From the NCBI RefSeq assembly GCF_900129375.1, contig NZ_FQVN01000015.1, positions 1 to 64,000 of the forward strand: a stretch of DNA of 64,000 nucleotides. Direction: 5' to 3'. The position numbers were made by a program, and so were the translations under genes. Source of the stretch: Streptoalloteichus hindustanus. GTDB taxonomy: Bacteria; Actinomycetota; Actinomycetes; Mycobacteriales; Pseudonocardiaceae. This document shows, one piece after another, positions 20,541-29,114 of the stretch (positions are counted from its first letter, which is position 1; each line of letters opens with the position of its first letter). Under the pieces are notes generated by a model. The model searched no databases. It was given only the letters and a program-made list of their open reading frames with translations, and was not told the origin of the DNA.

Positions 20541-21253
20541 GTCTGGTCCGCCTCCGTAGATGACGCGGGGCGCAACGTTAGGGCGTCGGCGACACTGTCG
20601 AACGCCTTCTTTGGTCCCCCCGCGACGGGACCAAAGTCCTTGATCGTGTTCTCCGGCCAGATCGGGCGCGGGCCGACGCCGCGTCGCGCGGGCGCGCGGT
20701 GCACGACCTCGGCGAGCCGGACGCCGGGCACGGTGTGGACCAGGGCGGTGACCACGCGCCGCTCCGCCTCGTCGGCGAACTCCCCGGTGACCGTGACCGC
20801 GCCGCCCTCGACCTCCACCCGCCACCAGCCCCGGCCGGCGTAGTCGTCGAGCCGGCGTTGGATGGCCGCGACCAGCACCTCGTCCGGCCGCACCGTCAGG
20901 CGCAGCAGGTCGCCCCGGCTCACCACGCCCACCAGCACCTGCGCGGTGCCGCAGGCGGTGACGGGCACGCTGCGGATCTGGTGGTCCAGCAACAGTTGGA
21001 CGACCTGGGACAGCTCCGCCTCGGCCGGAGCCACCACGGCCGGACTGCTCATCACCGACCACACCGGCGCCGTCGGGTCGCCGACGGCGCGCCGCGCGTC
21101 GCCCAGGCTGATCACGCCGAGCACGCGCTCCACCTCGTCGAGCACCGGCAGCGCGGCGACGCCGTGCTCGGTGAGCAGCGCCGCCGCGTCCCCGACCAGG
21201 TGGTCGCCGCGGACCCACACCACGTCGCGTGTCATGACGTCCTGCGCGCGCAT
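20525..21253 (-). CDS. CBS-domain pair plus BON-domain protein
   Basis: 242 aa from the ATG at 21253. CBS1 begins AQDVMTRDVVWVRGDHLVGD, CBS2 is around SVMSSPAVVAPAEAELSQVV to VVSRGDLLRLTV, and a BON domain (WRVEVEGGAVTVTGEFADE...VPGVRLAEVVH) follows. The last 45 or so residues after the BON domain are unrelated to the family and coincide with the DosR-like repeat and the start of the next gene, so the functional protein may end near 20690 in ancestors. It pairs with the CBS-BON gene at 11864. The probable role is nucleotide-sensing in dormancy; the exact function is unknown. Confidence 0.85.
   Translation of the reverse strand: MRAQDVMTRDVVWVRGDHLVGDAAALLTEHGVAALPVLDEVERVLGVISLGDARRAVGDPTAPVWSVMSSPAVVAPAEAELSQVVQLLLDHQIRSVPVTACGTAQVLVGVVSRGDLLRLTVRPDEVLVAAIQRRLDDYAGRGWWRVEVEGGAVTVTGEFADEAERRVVTALVHTVPGVRLAEVVHRAPARRGVGPRPIWPENTIKDFGPVAGGPKKAFDSVADALTLRPASSTEADQTCACW
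20609..20640. promoter_or_regulatory. DosR-like inverted repeat upstream of the 127-aa gene
   Basis: CTTTGGTCCC (20609-20618) and GGGACCAAAG (20627-20636) form a perfect 10-bp inverted repeat with an 8-bp spacer. The right arm extends to GGGACCAAAGTCCT, itself a close DosR-box core (GGGACnnnnGTCC). The element lies within the C-terminal codons of the CBS-BON gene on the same strand. Confidence 0.5.
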
Positions 21254-21314
21254 CGCCGTTCCCTTCGTGTCGACCGGGATCCGACGCTAGGGGCGCGCGG
21301 GCGGGCCGGGCAGC

Positions 21315-21348
21315 GGCCAAGGGCCCTGCCGGGCGGGGCCTTGGTCCC
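21315..21348. promoter_or_regulatory. Two DosR-box-like motifs upstream of the CBS-BON gene
   Basis: On the plus strand GGGGCCTTGGTCCC (21335-21348) and GGCCAAGGGCCC (21315-21326) lie 62-95 bp before the minus-strand ATG at 21253. The first read in reverse is GGGACCAAGGCCCC, closely resembling the repeat at 20627. A tandem pair of boxes at this spacing is a common DosR promoter arrangement. Confidence 0.45.
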
Positions 21349-21532
21349 TTCGGTGGGCAGCGCGATCCCGCGTTGCGGGACGGCGGCGCGATCGAGCGGC
21401 CCGCTCTCCTCGCGCACCCACTACCCTGCGTGTCGTCGGTGTGTTCGCGGCCACGCCGTGTTCCCAAAACCCGGTGTCCCACGCGCGTTTTCGCCGGAGA
21501 TCCCGAGCAGCACAGGAAAGGACGTCAGCATC

Positions 21533-22255
21533 GTGACCATCCCGCTCACCGCCCGGTGGGTCGTCGTCGACATCGAGGGCACCGTCACCGCGACCAAGCA
21601 GGTGCACGGGGTGCTCTACGACTACGCCCGTCCCCGGTTGGGCGCGTGGATCGACGACCACCCCGACGACGCGGAGGTGGCGGGCGCGGTGCGGCAGGTG
21701 CGGGAGCTGGCCGGCCTTCCCGACACGGCGACCACCGCCGAGGTCGTCGCGGTGCTGCACGAGTGGATGGACGCCGACCGCAAGGCCGCGCCGCTGAAGA
21801 CGTTGCAGGGCCTCGTCTGGCAGCACGGGTACGCCCACGGCGAGCTGACCATCGCGTTGTTCCCGGACGTCGCGCCCGCGTTGCGGTCGTGGCACGAGGC
21901 CGGCGTGAGCCTGGCGGTGTTCTCCTCCGGGTCGGTCGCCGCCCAGGTCGCCCTGTTCGCCAACACCACCGACGGCGACCTCACCGCGCTGTTCTCCGGC
22001 TACTTCGACACCGTCAACGCCGGCCCGAAGCGGGAAACCGTCGCGTACGAACGGATCGCCGAGCGGTTGGGCGCGGCGGCGGAGGACCTGGCGTTCCTGT
22101 CCGACGTGCCGGCCGAGCTCGACGCCGCCGCGGCCGTCGGCTGGCGCGTGGTGGGGCTGGCCCGCCCCGGCGAGCCGTTCGCCGACGCCGACTTCGGCCC
22201 GCACCCCACGACCGACTCCCTCACGCGCCTCCAGGTGGTGGTTCCGCAGCCATGA
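21533..22255 (+). CDS. mtnC: Enolase-phosphatase E1 (methionine salvage)
   Basis: 240 aa from the GTG at 21533, with AGGAAAGGA upstream; the much longer open frame upstream is a shadow. HAD motif I is the acidic VVVDIEGTVT, motif II is AVFSSGSVAAQ, and motifs III/IV are NAGPKRE and FLSDVPAELDAA. It converts 2,3-diketo-5-methylthiopentyl-1-phosphate through enolisation and dephosphorylation to 1,2-dihydroxy-3-keto-5-methylthiopentene, the substrate of MtnD encoded two genes on. Its stop overlaps the mtnB start (ATGA). Confidence 0.92.
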   Translation: MTIPLTARWVVVDIEGTVTATKQVHGVLYDYARPRLGAWIDDHPDDAEVAGAVRQVRELAGLPDTATTAEVVAVLHEWMDADRKAAPLKTLQGLVWQHGYAHGELTIALFPDVAPALRSWHEAGVSLAVFSSGSVAAQVALFANTTDGDLTALFSGYFDTVNAGPKRETVAYERIAERLGAAAEDLAFLSDVPAELDAAAAVGWRVVGLARPGEPFADADFGPHPTTDSLTRLQVVVPQP

Positions 22256-22944
22256 GCGAGCAGCATCTCTGGCCCACCCAGCTCGACCAGGCCGGCCGGG
22301 CGCTGGCCGCCGAGTCCGCCCACTACGCCGCGCTGGGCTGGATGCGGGGCACCTCCGGGAACCTCTCGGTGGTGCTCGGCAGGAACCCGTTGCGGCTGGC
22401 GGTCACCGCGAGCGGCATGGACAAGGCCGAGCTGACCCCGCGGGACGTGGTGGTCGTCGACGAGCACGGCGCGGCGGTGCCCGGTCAGCCGGGGCCGGCC
22501 CGCAGGCCCTCGGCCGAGGCCGGGCTGCACGCCAGGATCGCGCGGGTGGCCGGCGCCGGCGCCGTGGTGCACGTGCACGCGCTGGCCCCGGTGATCGCCG
22601 CCGAGCACTGGCCGCTCGGCGTGGCGCTGCGCGACCTGGAGATGCTCAAGGGGCTCGGCCGGGGCGCGCACGACGACGAGGTGACGATCCCGGTCATCGC
22701 CAACGGCCAGGACATGCGGGTGCTGGGCGACGCGTTCGAGGCCGGGTTCCGCGCGGACACCCCGGCGTTGATCGTGGCCCGCCATGGGCTGTACGTGTGG
22801 GGCGATGACCTGTACCAGGCGCGGCACCGCGCCGAGTGCCTGGACTGGTTGCTGCGGTTCGTCGTGGCCACCAGGACTGGTCACGCCCACCTGGCCGCGG
22901 GCAACGGCGACGCCGTTGTGCTGTCCGAAAGGGGAACCTCATGA
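22252..22944 (+). CDS. mtnB: Methylthioribulose-1-phosphate dehydratase
   Basis: 230 aa, class II aldolase fold. MRGTSGNLSVVLG is the phosphate/substrate loop, EAGLHARIARVAGA leads to zinc ligands in HVHAL, and a third His lies in VARHGLYVWGDD. It dehydrates 5-methylthioribulose-1-P to the 2,3-diketo compound used by MtnC. Start and stop both overlap neighbours by ATGA, so mtnC, mtnB and mtnD are translationally coupled in one operon. Confidence 0.9.
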   Translation: MSEQHLWPTQLDQAGRALAAESAHYAALGWMRGTSGNLSVVLGRNPLRLAVTASGMDKAELTPRDVVVVDEHGAAVPGQPGPARRPSAEAGLHARIARVAGAGAVVHVHALAPVIAAEHWPLGVALRDLEMLKGLGRGAHDDEVTIPVIANGQDMRVLGDAFEAGFRADTPALIVARHGLYVWGDDLYQARHRAECLDWLLRFVVATRTGHAHLAAGNGDAVVLSERGTS

Positions 22945-23525
22945 CCTCGTTGACCGTGTGGCCGGACACCGACCCGGACACGGAGCTGGTGCGCACCGAG
23001 GACGCCGACGAGATCCGCGAGGAGCTCAAGCAGCTCGGGGTGCGCTTCGAGCGCTGGGAGGTCGTGCCGGACCTGCCCGCCGAGCCCAGCTCGGAGGAGG
23101 TGCTGGCGGCCTACCGGGAGCACGTCGACCGGGTGGTCGACGCCGAGGGCTACATCCTGGTCGACGCGGTGCACATGACGCCGTCCGACGACCCGGCCTG
23201 GACGGAGAAGGCGGTCGCGGCGCGGCAGCGGTTCCTGTCCGAGCACACGCACGACGACGCCGAGGACCGGTTCTTCGCCCGTGGGGCGGGCGTGTTCTAC
23301 CTGCACGTCGGTGACAAGGTGTACGCGGTGCTGTGCGAGGCCGGTGACCTGCTCAGCGTCCCGGCCAACACCACGCACTGGTTCGACATGGGCGTGCGGC
23401 CGGACTTCGTGGCGATCCGGTTCTTCCACGACGAGGACGGCTGGGTCGGTAACTTCACCGGGAACCCGCTGGCCGAGGCGTTCCCCGACTTCGACGCCCT
23501 GCTGGCGCGCCGGCTGGCGCCCTGA
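22941..23525 (+). CDS. mtnD: Acireductone dioxygenase (cupin)
   Basis: 194 aa from the ATG at 22941. Cupin metal ligands are H102, H104 and E108 (EHTHDDAEDRFF) and H146 (NTTHWFDMG), the standard ARD set. It cleaves the acireductone to the keto acid precursor of methionine plus formate (Fe form), or to methylthiopropionate, CO and formate (Ni form). Last gene of the mtnCBD operon; mtnA, mtnK or mtnP are not in this window. A large stem-loop follows. Confidence 0.93.
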   Translation: MTSLTVWPDTDPDTELVRTEDADEIREELKQLGVRFERWEVVPDLPAEPSSEEVLAAYREHVDRVVDAEGYILVDAVHMTPSDDPAWTEKAVAARQRFLSEHTHDDAEDRFFARGAGVFYLHVGDKVYAVLCEAGDLLSVPANTTHWFDMGVRPDFVAIRFFHDEDGWVGNFTGNPLAEAFPDFDALLARRLAP

Positions 23526-23590
23526 GAACCGCGCTCGCGCCTGCGGGGCCCGAGTAGGAGCGGTGCGGGACCGTGCGCGGGTCCGCGTGC

Positions 23591-23640
23591 GACCGGAGGA
23601 CGGTGTTCGGCCCGGCGGGAGCGTCGGGCCGCCTCCGGTC
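23591..23640. terminator. Large stem-loop between mtnD and capA-like genes
   Basis: The outer arms GACCGGAGG and CCTCCGGTC (9 bp, perfect) enclose an inner stem CGGCCCG/CGGGCCG. It sits at the convergent junction and its right arm overlaps the stop codon of the minus-strand CapA gene, so it can serve as terminator for both operons. Confidence 0.7.
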
Positions 23641-24811
23641 AGTTCGCGGCGATGACCAGGCCTTGATCGGCGGCTCCCCTGCTGGTGAGCACGTCGACGA
23701 CGCGTTGGTAGGAGGCCGCGTGCGCCTCGCGGTGCGCGGCGGTGTTGACCACGCGCACGACCTCGCCGCCCAGGTGGATCACGGTGGGGACGGCCTCGGC
23801 CCTGGTCACCGCGTAGCGACCGTCCGTGCCCTTGGTGAAGGTGAAGCGGGCGACGACCGAGTCCTCGGTGACGCCTCTCCCCTGCTCGGCGACGTGGTTG
23901 CCGAGCCCGTAGGCGACCCACTTGCCGTCCACGCGCTCGAAGGGCTGCACGACGTGGCCGTGGTGGCCGATCACCAGGTCGACGTCGGGTGAGGCGAGCA
24001 GCCGACGCGCGATCTCGACCTGGTTGGGCGGCGGCTCGTGCACGTACTCCTCGCAGCAGTGCACGGTGGCGATCACGACGTCGGCGCCGGCCTGGCGCAC
24101 GCGGCGGGCGTCGGCGAGCATGCCCTCGACCTCGGGCACCGACGGGTCGAACAGGTTGACCGACCAGTCCTTGCCGTCCGGTTTGGGGATGCCGTTGAGG
24201 CCGTAGGTCCAGGCCAGGTGCCCCACGCGCACGCCACCGACGTCCAGCAGCAGCGGGGTCTGGCTCTCCTCGGCGCTGCGGAAGGTGCCGGTGTGGCGCA
24301 GGCCCTTGGCGTCGAGGGTGTCCAGCGTCCGGGCCAGCCCCTCGAACCCGGCGTCGAGCGAGTGGTTCGACGCGGTCGAGCAGGTGTCGTAGCCGGCGTC
24401 CCGCAGGGCGTCGACGATCTGGGGTTGGACGTTGAAGGCCGGGTAACCGGTGAACGGCCCCTCCGGCCCGGCCACCGGGGTCTCCAGGTGGCAGATGGCC
24501 AGGTCGGCGCCGCTGATCACCGGGGCGACGTCGGCGAAGACGTCGCCGAAGTCGAAGCCGACCCCCTTGGCCGCGCCCGCGGCGGCGGCCTGGCGGACGA
24601 GCGCGCCCTCCTGGTGGATCAGCACGTCCCCGGTGGCGACGAGGGTGAACGAGCTGGCGGTCGCGGCGGCGACGGTGCCGGGGGCCGGCGAGTCGCCGGT
24701 GGGACGGCGCAGGACGGGGTCCCGCGCGGGGTCGGGCGGCCCGGCGCAACCGGCCACGGCGACGACCATGACCAGCCAGAACGCTCGCCCGAGGTGCTGG
24801 GTTCTGGGCAT
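23639..24811 (-). CDS. CapA-family (PGA_cap) metallophosphatase-like lipoprotein
   Basis: 390 aa from the ATG at 24811. A signal segment ending AVAGC gives a lipoprotein Cys near residue 21. The mature part begins FTLVATGDVLIHQEGAL, then ADLAICHLETPV, TASNHSLDAGFEG and IGHHGHVVQPFE, which are the metal-site motifs of the poly-gamma-glutamate CapA family (calcineurin-like fold). Lone CapA homologues outside a capsule operon are common in actinomycetes and probably act on cell-surface polymers; no capBC partner is present. Confidence 0.85.
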   Translation of the reverse strand: MPRTQHLGRAFWLVMVVAVAGCAGPPDPARDPVLRRPTGDSPAPGTVAAATASSFTLVATGDVLIHQEGALVRQAAAAGAAKGVGFDFGDVFADVAPVISGADLAICHLETPVAGPEGPFTGYPAFNVQPQIVDALRDAGYDTCSTASNHSLDAGFEGLARTLDTLDAKGLRHTGTFRSAEESQTPLLLDVGGVRVGHLAWTYGLNGIPKPDGKDWSVNLFDPSVPEVEGMLADARRVRQAGADVVIATVHCCEEYVHEPPPNQVEIARRLLASPDVDLVIGHHGHVVQPFERVDGKWVAYGLGNHVAEQGRGVTEDSVVARFTFTKGTDGRYAVTRAEAVPTVIHLGGEVVRVVNTAAHREAHAASYQRVVDVLTSRGAADQGLVIAAN

Positions 24812-25008
24812 AGGGACGGGATAACACCGGGACGCGGGGGCGGCAGGGCGGGCCACCCGGCCTCACTCCGGGATCGCCCGTTGGTGTCGGTGGGCCGGGC
24901 GTCGGCGACCCAGCGTGCCCACCGCCCCCGGTGGTCATCCCCTGGCGAAGCCAAGATCACTCATCTCGCGCATCCACCGCGGTTGACCGGTGGACCATAG
25001 TTCGAACC

Positions 25009-25488
25009 GTGACCACCAGCGAGGGATCACTGGACCCGTGGCGGATGCTCGCCGTCGCCGTGGAGGAGGCCCGCACCGGTTACCGGGAGGGCGGGGTCCC
25101 GGTCGGCGCTGCCCTGTTCGGTCCGGACGGCCGGCTCCTGGGGCGGGGGCGCAACCGGCGGGTGCAGGACGGTGACCCGTCGCTGCACGCCGAGACGGAC
25201 GCGTTTCGCGCCGCCGGCCGCCGCGCCGCCTACCACGGCACCACCCTGGTGACCACGTTGTCCCCGTGCTGGTACTGCGCGGGCCTGGTCCGCCAGTTCG
25301 GCATCCCCCGGCTGGTGGTGGGTGAGGCGCGCACGTTCCCCGGCCAGCACGACTGGCTCGCCGAGCACGGCGTCGAGGTGACCGTGCTCGACGACCCCAC
25401 CTGCCAGCTCCTGATGACGGAGTTCATCCGCACCCGACCGGAGCTGTGGCAGGAGGACATCGGCGGGGAGCCGCGCGGCGGCCGGTGA
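25009..25488 (+). CDS. Cytosine deaminase of the yeast Fcy1 type (CDA fold)
   Basis: 159 aa from the GTG at 25009. The zinc site is HAE in LHAETDAFRAAGR and SPCWYCAG (PCxxC). The C-terminal half, VVGEARTFPGQHDWLAEHG, then LLMTEFIRTRPELWQEDIG, closely follows fungal cytosine deaminase, including the lid helix and the WxEDIGE end, rather than bacterial CodA (amidohydrolase) or guanine deaminase. Expected reaction: cytosine to uracil and ammonia in pyrimidine salvage. It is monocistronic, with stop 10 bp from the convergent PH-domain gene. Confidence 0.82.
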   Translation: MTTSEGSLDPWRMLAVAVEEARTGYREGGVPVGAALFGPDGRLLGRGRNRRVQDGDPSLHAETDAFRAAGRRAAYHGTTLVTTLSPCWYCAGLVRQFGIPRLVVGEARTFPGQHDWLAEHGVEVTVLDDPTCQLLMTEFIRTRPELWQEDIGGEPRGGR

Positions 25489-25497
25489 CGGCCGGGC

Positions 25498-27114
25498 TCA
25501 CCGCCCGGCTCCGACCACCTCCCGTCCACGGGTCTCCACGAACGGGGCGAGCAGACCGGGCACCGCCTGTTCCGCGTAGGCCAGGCCCGTGCCGAGTTCC
25601 ACGTCCCGCACGGCGTAGGAGCCGGGGCCGGCCGCGGTCGTGGCGACGAGGGTGATGAGGCCGGCCCGGCGCTGGAACACCGACCGGGACACGGTCCAGC
25701 CGATCACGCCGTCGCGCCGCAGCGCGACGGTGCGTCGCTGCGCGGTGCCGGACCGGATGACCAGGTAGCGGCCGTGGATCGCGTGGCCGAGGGAGCGGGC
25801 GGCGTCGACCGCCGCCGCGACGCCCACCGGGATCACGATCACCGCGGTGATCCACGCCAGGTGCAGCAGCACGGGCGTCAGCCACAGGCCGAGCACGGCC
25901 AGCACGAGGACCGGCGGCACGGTCCACCACACCACCCACCGGAGGCGTCGCCCCAGCGCGGCGCGGGGGTGCGGGCGCAGTGGCACGGTGGTGGGCGGGT
26001 GCGCCTCGCGCAGCACCTCGACGACCACCCGCTGCGCCTCGGCCTTCGGCGCGGGCGGCAGCAGTGCGTCGGACTTCGACCGCTCGTCGTCGCTGTTGGC
26101 GCCCAGACCGACCGCGACGGCGTTGACCCGCGCGCCCCGCCCCCAGCGCAGGAACAGCGGCTCGACGAACTCGACGCCCCGCAGCCGTCGCTCCTCCAAC
26201 GACACCGACCGCGTGGTCAGCAGACCCCGACGGACCCGCAGCGTGCCGTCCGGTTCCCGTTCCAGCCGGTAGCCCCACCACGTCTCCGCGGTGACGGCCA
26301 GGGAACCGAGCGAGCCGATCACCACGACGACCGCGAGCACGGCCGCGATCCCCAACCACAGCGGGACCGAGCGGAACGTCCGCCACGCCTCGGCGATGAA
26401 GTCGCTCTGCCACAGCTCGACACCGAAGATCCGGAAGGCCCGCTCCGCCGCGCCGACCAGGACGCCGACCCAGGCCAGGCTCCAGATCGACAGCGGGGCG
26501 TAGCGCAGCCACCGGTGGTCCCAGCCCGCGAGCAGGCCGTCGCCGCGCCAGGTGGTGGGCGCGGTCTCCCCTGCCGGCCCGCCCGACCTGGTCGGCCAGC
26601 CCGCCGACCCGGCCGGTCCTGCCCCGCCGCTCGGGCCGCCAGCCACCCCGGGCCGGCGTTCCCACAGTTCCCGCCGCAGCAGGGCGGCCTCGGCGTGCGA
26701 CACCGCGTCCAGCACCAGCTCGCTGTCCTCACCGCTGCCCGTCGACGCGCCCGTGCCGATCCGCACCACCGACAGCCCGAGCACGCGGTGCCACGGGTGC
26801 GCGGTGAGGTCGACGCTGCGGACGCGCTCCCGCGGCACGGAGCGAACCCGGCGGACGAACACGCCGGAGCGCAGTTCCACGCGGTCGGGGGTGAGCCGGT
26901 AGCGGGTGGACCGGCAGCGCACCACGTCGGCGATCGTGACCAGCACGAACACCGCCGTCAAAATCGCCAACGTGATCAGGAACTCGGGGTCGAACCGTCC
27001 CCCCTTCCACAGCGCGCCCACCGCGGCGGGCACCAGCGGCACCGCCAGCCACCGCAGGTTCGCGGCGGCCATTCGCGGGTCCAACCGCCGCCACTCCTCC
27101 TCGTCGCCGGTCAC
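25498..27114 (-). CDS. PH-domain (YdbT/YvdB-like) membrane protein
   Basis: 538 aa from the GTG at 27114, overlapping the stop of the preceding gene (ACGTGA). Three bacterial PH-2 (YdbT-type) modules alternate with paired TM helices: RCRSTRYRLTPDRVELRSGV...RVRSVDLTAHPWHRVLG; WWGYRLEREPDGTLRVRRGL...RRLRGVEFVEPLFLRWG; and HGRYLVIRSGTAQRRTVAL. A Gly/Pro-rich linker lies near residues 155-185. With the 185-aa partner it forms the common YdbS-YdbT pair of unknown, probably envelope-stress-related, function. Confidence 0.85.
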   Translation of the reverse strand: MTGDEEEWRRLDPRMAAANLRWLAVPLVPAAVGALWKGGRFDPEFLITLAILTAVFVLVTIADVVRCRSTRYRLTPDRVELRSGVFVRRVRSVPRERVRSVDLTAHPWHRVLGLSVVRIGTGASTGSGEDSELVLDAVSHAEAALLRRELWERRPGVAGGPSGGAGPAGSAGWPTRSGGPAGETAPTTWRGDGLLAGWDHRWLRYAPLSIWSLAWVGVLVGAAERAFRIFGVELWQSDFIAEAWRTFRSVPLWLGIAAVLAVVVVIGSLGSLAVTAETWWGYRLEREPDGTLRVRRGLLTTRSVSLEERRLRGVEFVEPLFLRWGRGARVNAVAVGLGANSDDERSKSDALLPPAPKAEAQRVVVEVLREAHPPTTVPLRPHPRAALGRRLRWVVWWTVPPVLVLAVLGLWLTPVLLHLAWITAVIVIPVGVAAAVDAARSLGHAIHGRYLVIRSGTAQRRTVALRRDGVIGWTVSRSVFQRRAGLITLVATTAAGPGSYAVRDVELGTGLAYAEQAVPGLLAPFVETRGREVVGAGR

Positions 27115-27668
27115 GTGGCGTCCCCTTCCGTGCGCTGCGTCGCCGCCGTCAGCCACTGCGCGAGATCCTCGGCGATCCTGTGGTCGAGGCCGCCGATCCG
27201 GATCGGTCCGGCCGCGGAGGCCGTGGTGACGGTCACCGCCGAGAGCCCGAACATCCGGAGCAACGGGCCGCGCACGGTGTCGACGGTCTGGATGCGGGAC
27301 ATGGGCGCGATCCGCCACTTCTGCCAGAACCAGCCGGAGGCGGTGTAGACGGCCTGGTCGGTCACCTCCCACCGGTGCACCCGGAACCGCCAGCGCGGCA
27401 TCACGAGCACGTAGGCCACGCCCGGCAGCGCGACCAGGGCCAGCGACAGCCCCAGCCACAACCGCGCGGGCGGAATCAGCGCGGTCAGCAGCGCCAGCGT
27501 CAGCACCGGCGGCACGACGATGACCAGCGCCAGCGCGGTCCAGTACCGCACCGCACGGGGGTCGACCTCGTGCCGGGGCGGCCGGAGCCGCAGTTCCGCC
27601 GGCTGCCCGGCGCCCGGCGGCGACACGCCGACTCGGGGTCCGTACGGCGATCCGTCCACTGTGGCCAT
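27111..27668 (-). CDS. PH-domain (YdbS-like) membrane protein
   Basis: 185 aa. Two adjacent TM helices (TALALVIVVPPVLTLALLTA and LWLGLSLALVALPGVAYVLV) precede a single PH-2 domain with RVHRWEVTDQAVYTASGW and IAPMSRIQTVDTVRGPLLR, the hallmark of YdbS. The stop overlaps the start of the 538-aa partner. A GTCCACTGTGGCC variant of the recurring palindrome spans the start region (27654-27666). Confidence 0.85.
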   Translation of the reverse strand: MATVDGSPYGPRVGVSPPGAGQPAELRLRPPRHEVDPRAVRYWTALALVIVVPPVLTLALLTALIPPARLWLGLSLALVALPGVAYVLVMPRWRFRVHRWEVTDQAVYTASGWFWQKWRIAPMSRIQTVDTVRGPLLRMFGLSAVTVTTASAAGPIRIGGLDHRIAEDLAQWLTAATQRTEGDAT

Positions 27669-27875
27669 TGCTCCTCATCGAATCGGGTTGGTGGGCCAGT
27701 GCGTTCCTGGTCAATTCGACCCGAGCGGGGGCCACCGCCAACAGCGCGCAAAGTGGACAGTCGTCGCGACCAAAGTCGGCCTTGTCAGCCCCAGGTGCAA
27801 CTTTCGTAGGTTCCGTACCCGACGAAAGGACAGGCGGGCACCCGGAATCGGGAGGACGGCGTTTACGGTGTCCCC

Positions 27876-29114
27876 GTGACCCGACGCCTCTGGGAAGCAC
27901 GACTCCAGGCCCTCTTCGACGCGGGGCCCGCGTTGTGCGTTCTGGGCATCATGGCGGGCATCGTCATCGCCCACGGCCTGCCCGACGACGTCGGCGGCTG
28001 GGCGAGCCTGACCCTCCAGGCCGCTCTCGGCGCCGCGCTGTTCTACCGGCGTCGCGCCGCGCTCACGGTCACCGTCCTGACGACGCTGGGCGCGATGGTC
28101 ATGCTGGGGTCGGTGTACCTGGCTGGCGGCCTGCTCGTGAACATGGAGGACCCCGACGCCCTGTGGGTGCCCCTGGCCACCCCGTTCGCGATCTCCGCCA
28201 CCGTCCTGCACGCCGCACACCGCCGACTCACGTGGGTGTTGGCCGCGGTGCTCACCACGGCCGCCACGCGTCCGTGGAACACCTCGCTCGGCGTCATCAC
28301 GGCGGGCCTGCTGTTCACCGCCGTCCCCGTGCTGCTCGGCATGTACGCGGCCGACCGCCACCGGCTGATCCAGGCGCTCACCGACCGCGCGGAGCGGGCG
28401 GAGCGGGAGCAACACCTGCTGGCCAGGCAGGCCCGCGCCGAGGAGCGCGTCCGGTTGGCCGGGGAGATGCACGACGTCGTCACGCACCGGGTCAGCCTGA
28501 TGGTGCTCCAGTCCGGGGCGCTGCGGATCACCGCGACGGACGAGCGCACCCGCGAGGCGGCCGAGGAGCTGCGGGCCGCCGGGTGCCAGGCGCTGGAGGA
28601 ACTCCGCGACCTCATCGGCGTCCTGCGCTCGTCCGCGACGTCCGAACCGTCCACTTCGGACAAACCGGGCCCGTCCGACGGCGCGGCGCTGCCGCCCCTC
28701 GCGGACCTGGTGGCCGAGTCCGAGTCGGTCGGGGTGCCCGTCGAGCTGGTGGAGGACGGCAACCCGCTGTTCGCCTCCCCCGTCGTCGCGCGCACCGCCT
28801 ACCGCGTGGTGCAGGAGGCGTTGACCAACGTGCGCAAGCATGCGCCGGGCGCGCCCACCCGCGTGCACGTGCGCTACGGCGCCGACCGCGTGCTCCTCAC
28901 CGTCCGGAACAGCGCCCCCACGCACCCCAGCGACACCGCGCTCACGGCCAGCGGTTCGGGCACCGGGCTGCTCGGCCTCCGGCAACGCGTCGAGCTCGTG
29001 GGCGGAACCCTGCGCGCCCGGGCCGAGACCGACGGCGGGTTCAGCCTCAATGCGACACTGCCCGCCTACGTGCCCACCACGCCGATCACGGAGAGCAGCC
29101 GACATGGGTCGTGA
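27876..29114 (+). CDS. Sensor histidine kinase, NarL/LiaS-type (HisKA_3)
   Basis: 412 aa from the GTG at 27876. Five to six TM helices fill residues 12-165. A coiled stretch follows, then the HisKA_3 box AEERVRLAGEMHDVVTHRVSLM with the phosphorylatable His, and HATPase_c with VVQEALTNVRKHAPG and the GTGLLGLRQRVEL G box. The sensory input is probably a membrane signal, because there is no large extracellular domain. It overlaps the start of the cognate response regulator by 11 bp. Confidence 0.88.
   Translation: MTRRLWEARLQALFDAGPALCVLGIMAGIVIAHGLPDDVGGWASLTLQAALGAALFYRRRAALTVTVLTTLGAMVMLGSVYLAGGLLVNMEDPDALWVPLATPFAISATVLHAAHRRLTWVLAAVLTTAATRPWNTSLGVITAGLLFTAVPVLLGMYAADRHRLIQALTDRAERAEREQHLLARQARAEERVRLAGEMHDVVTHRVSLMVLQSGALRITATDERTREAAEELRAAGCQALEELRDLIGVLRSSATSEPSTSDKPGPSDGAALPPLADLVAESESVGVPVELVEDGNPLFASPVVARTAYRVVQEALTNVRKHAPGAPTRVHVRYGADRVLLTVRNSAPTHPSDTALTASGSGTGLLGLRQRVELVGGTLRARAETDGGFSLNATLPAYVPTTPITESSRHGS

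Noticed and set aside
25774-27348. 524-aa plus-strand open frame over the PH-domain genes
   Set aside because: Antisense shadow; the minus-strand frames have TM helices, PH motifs and overlapping start/stop.
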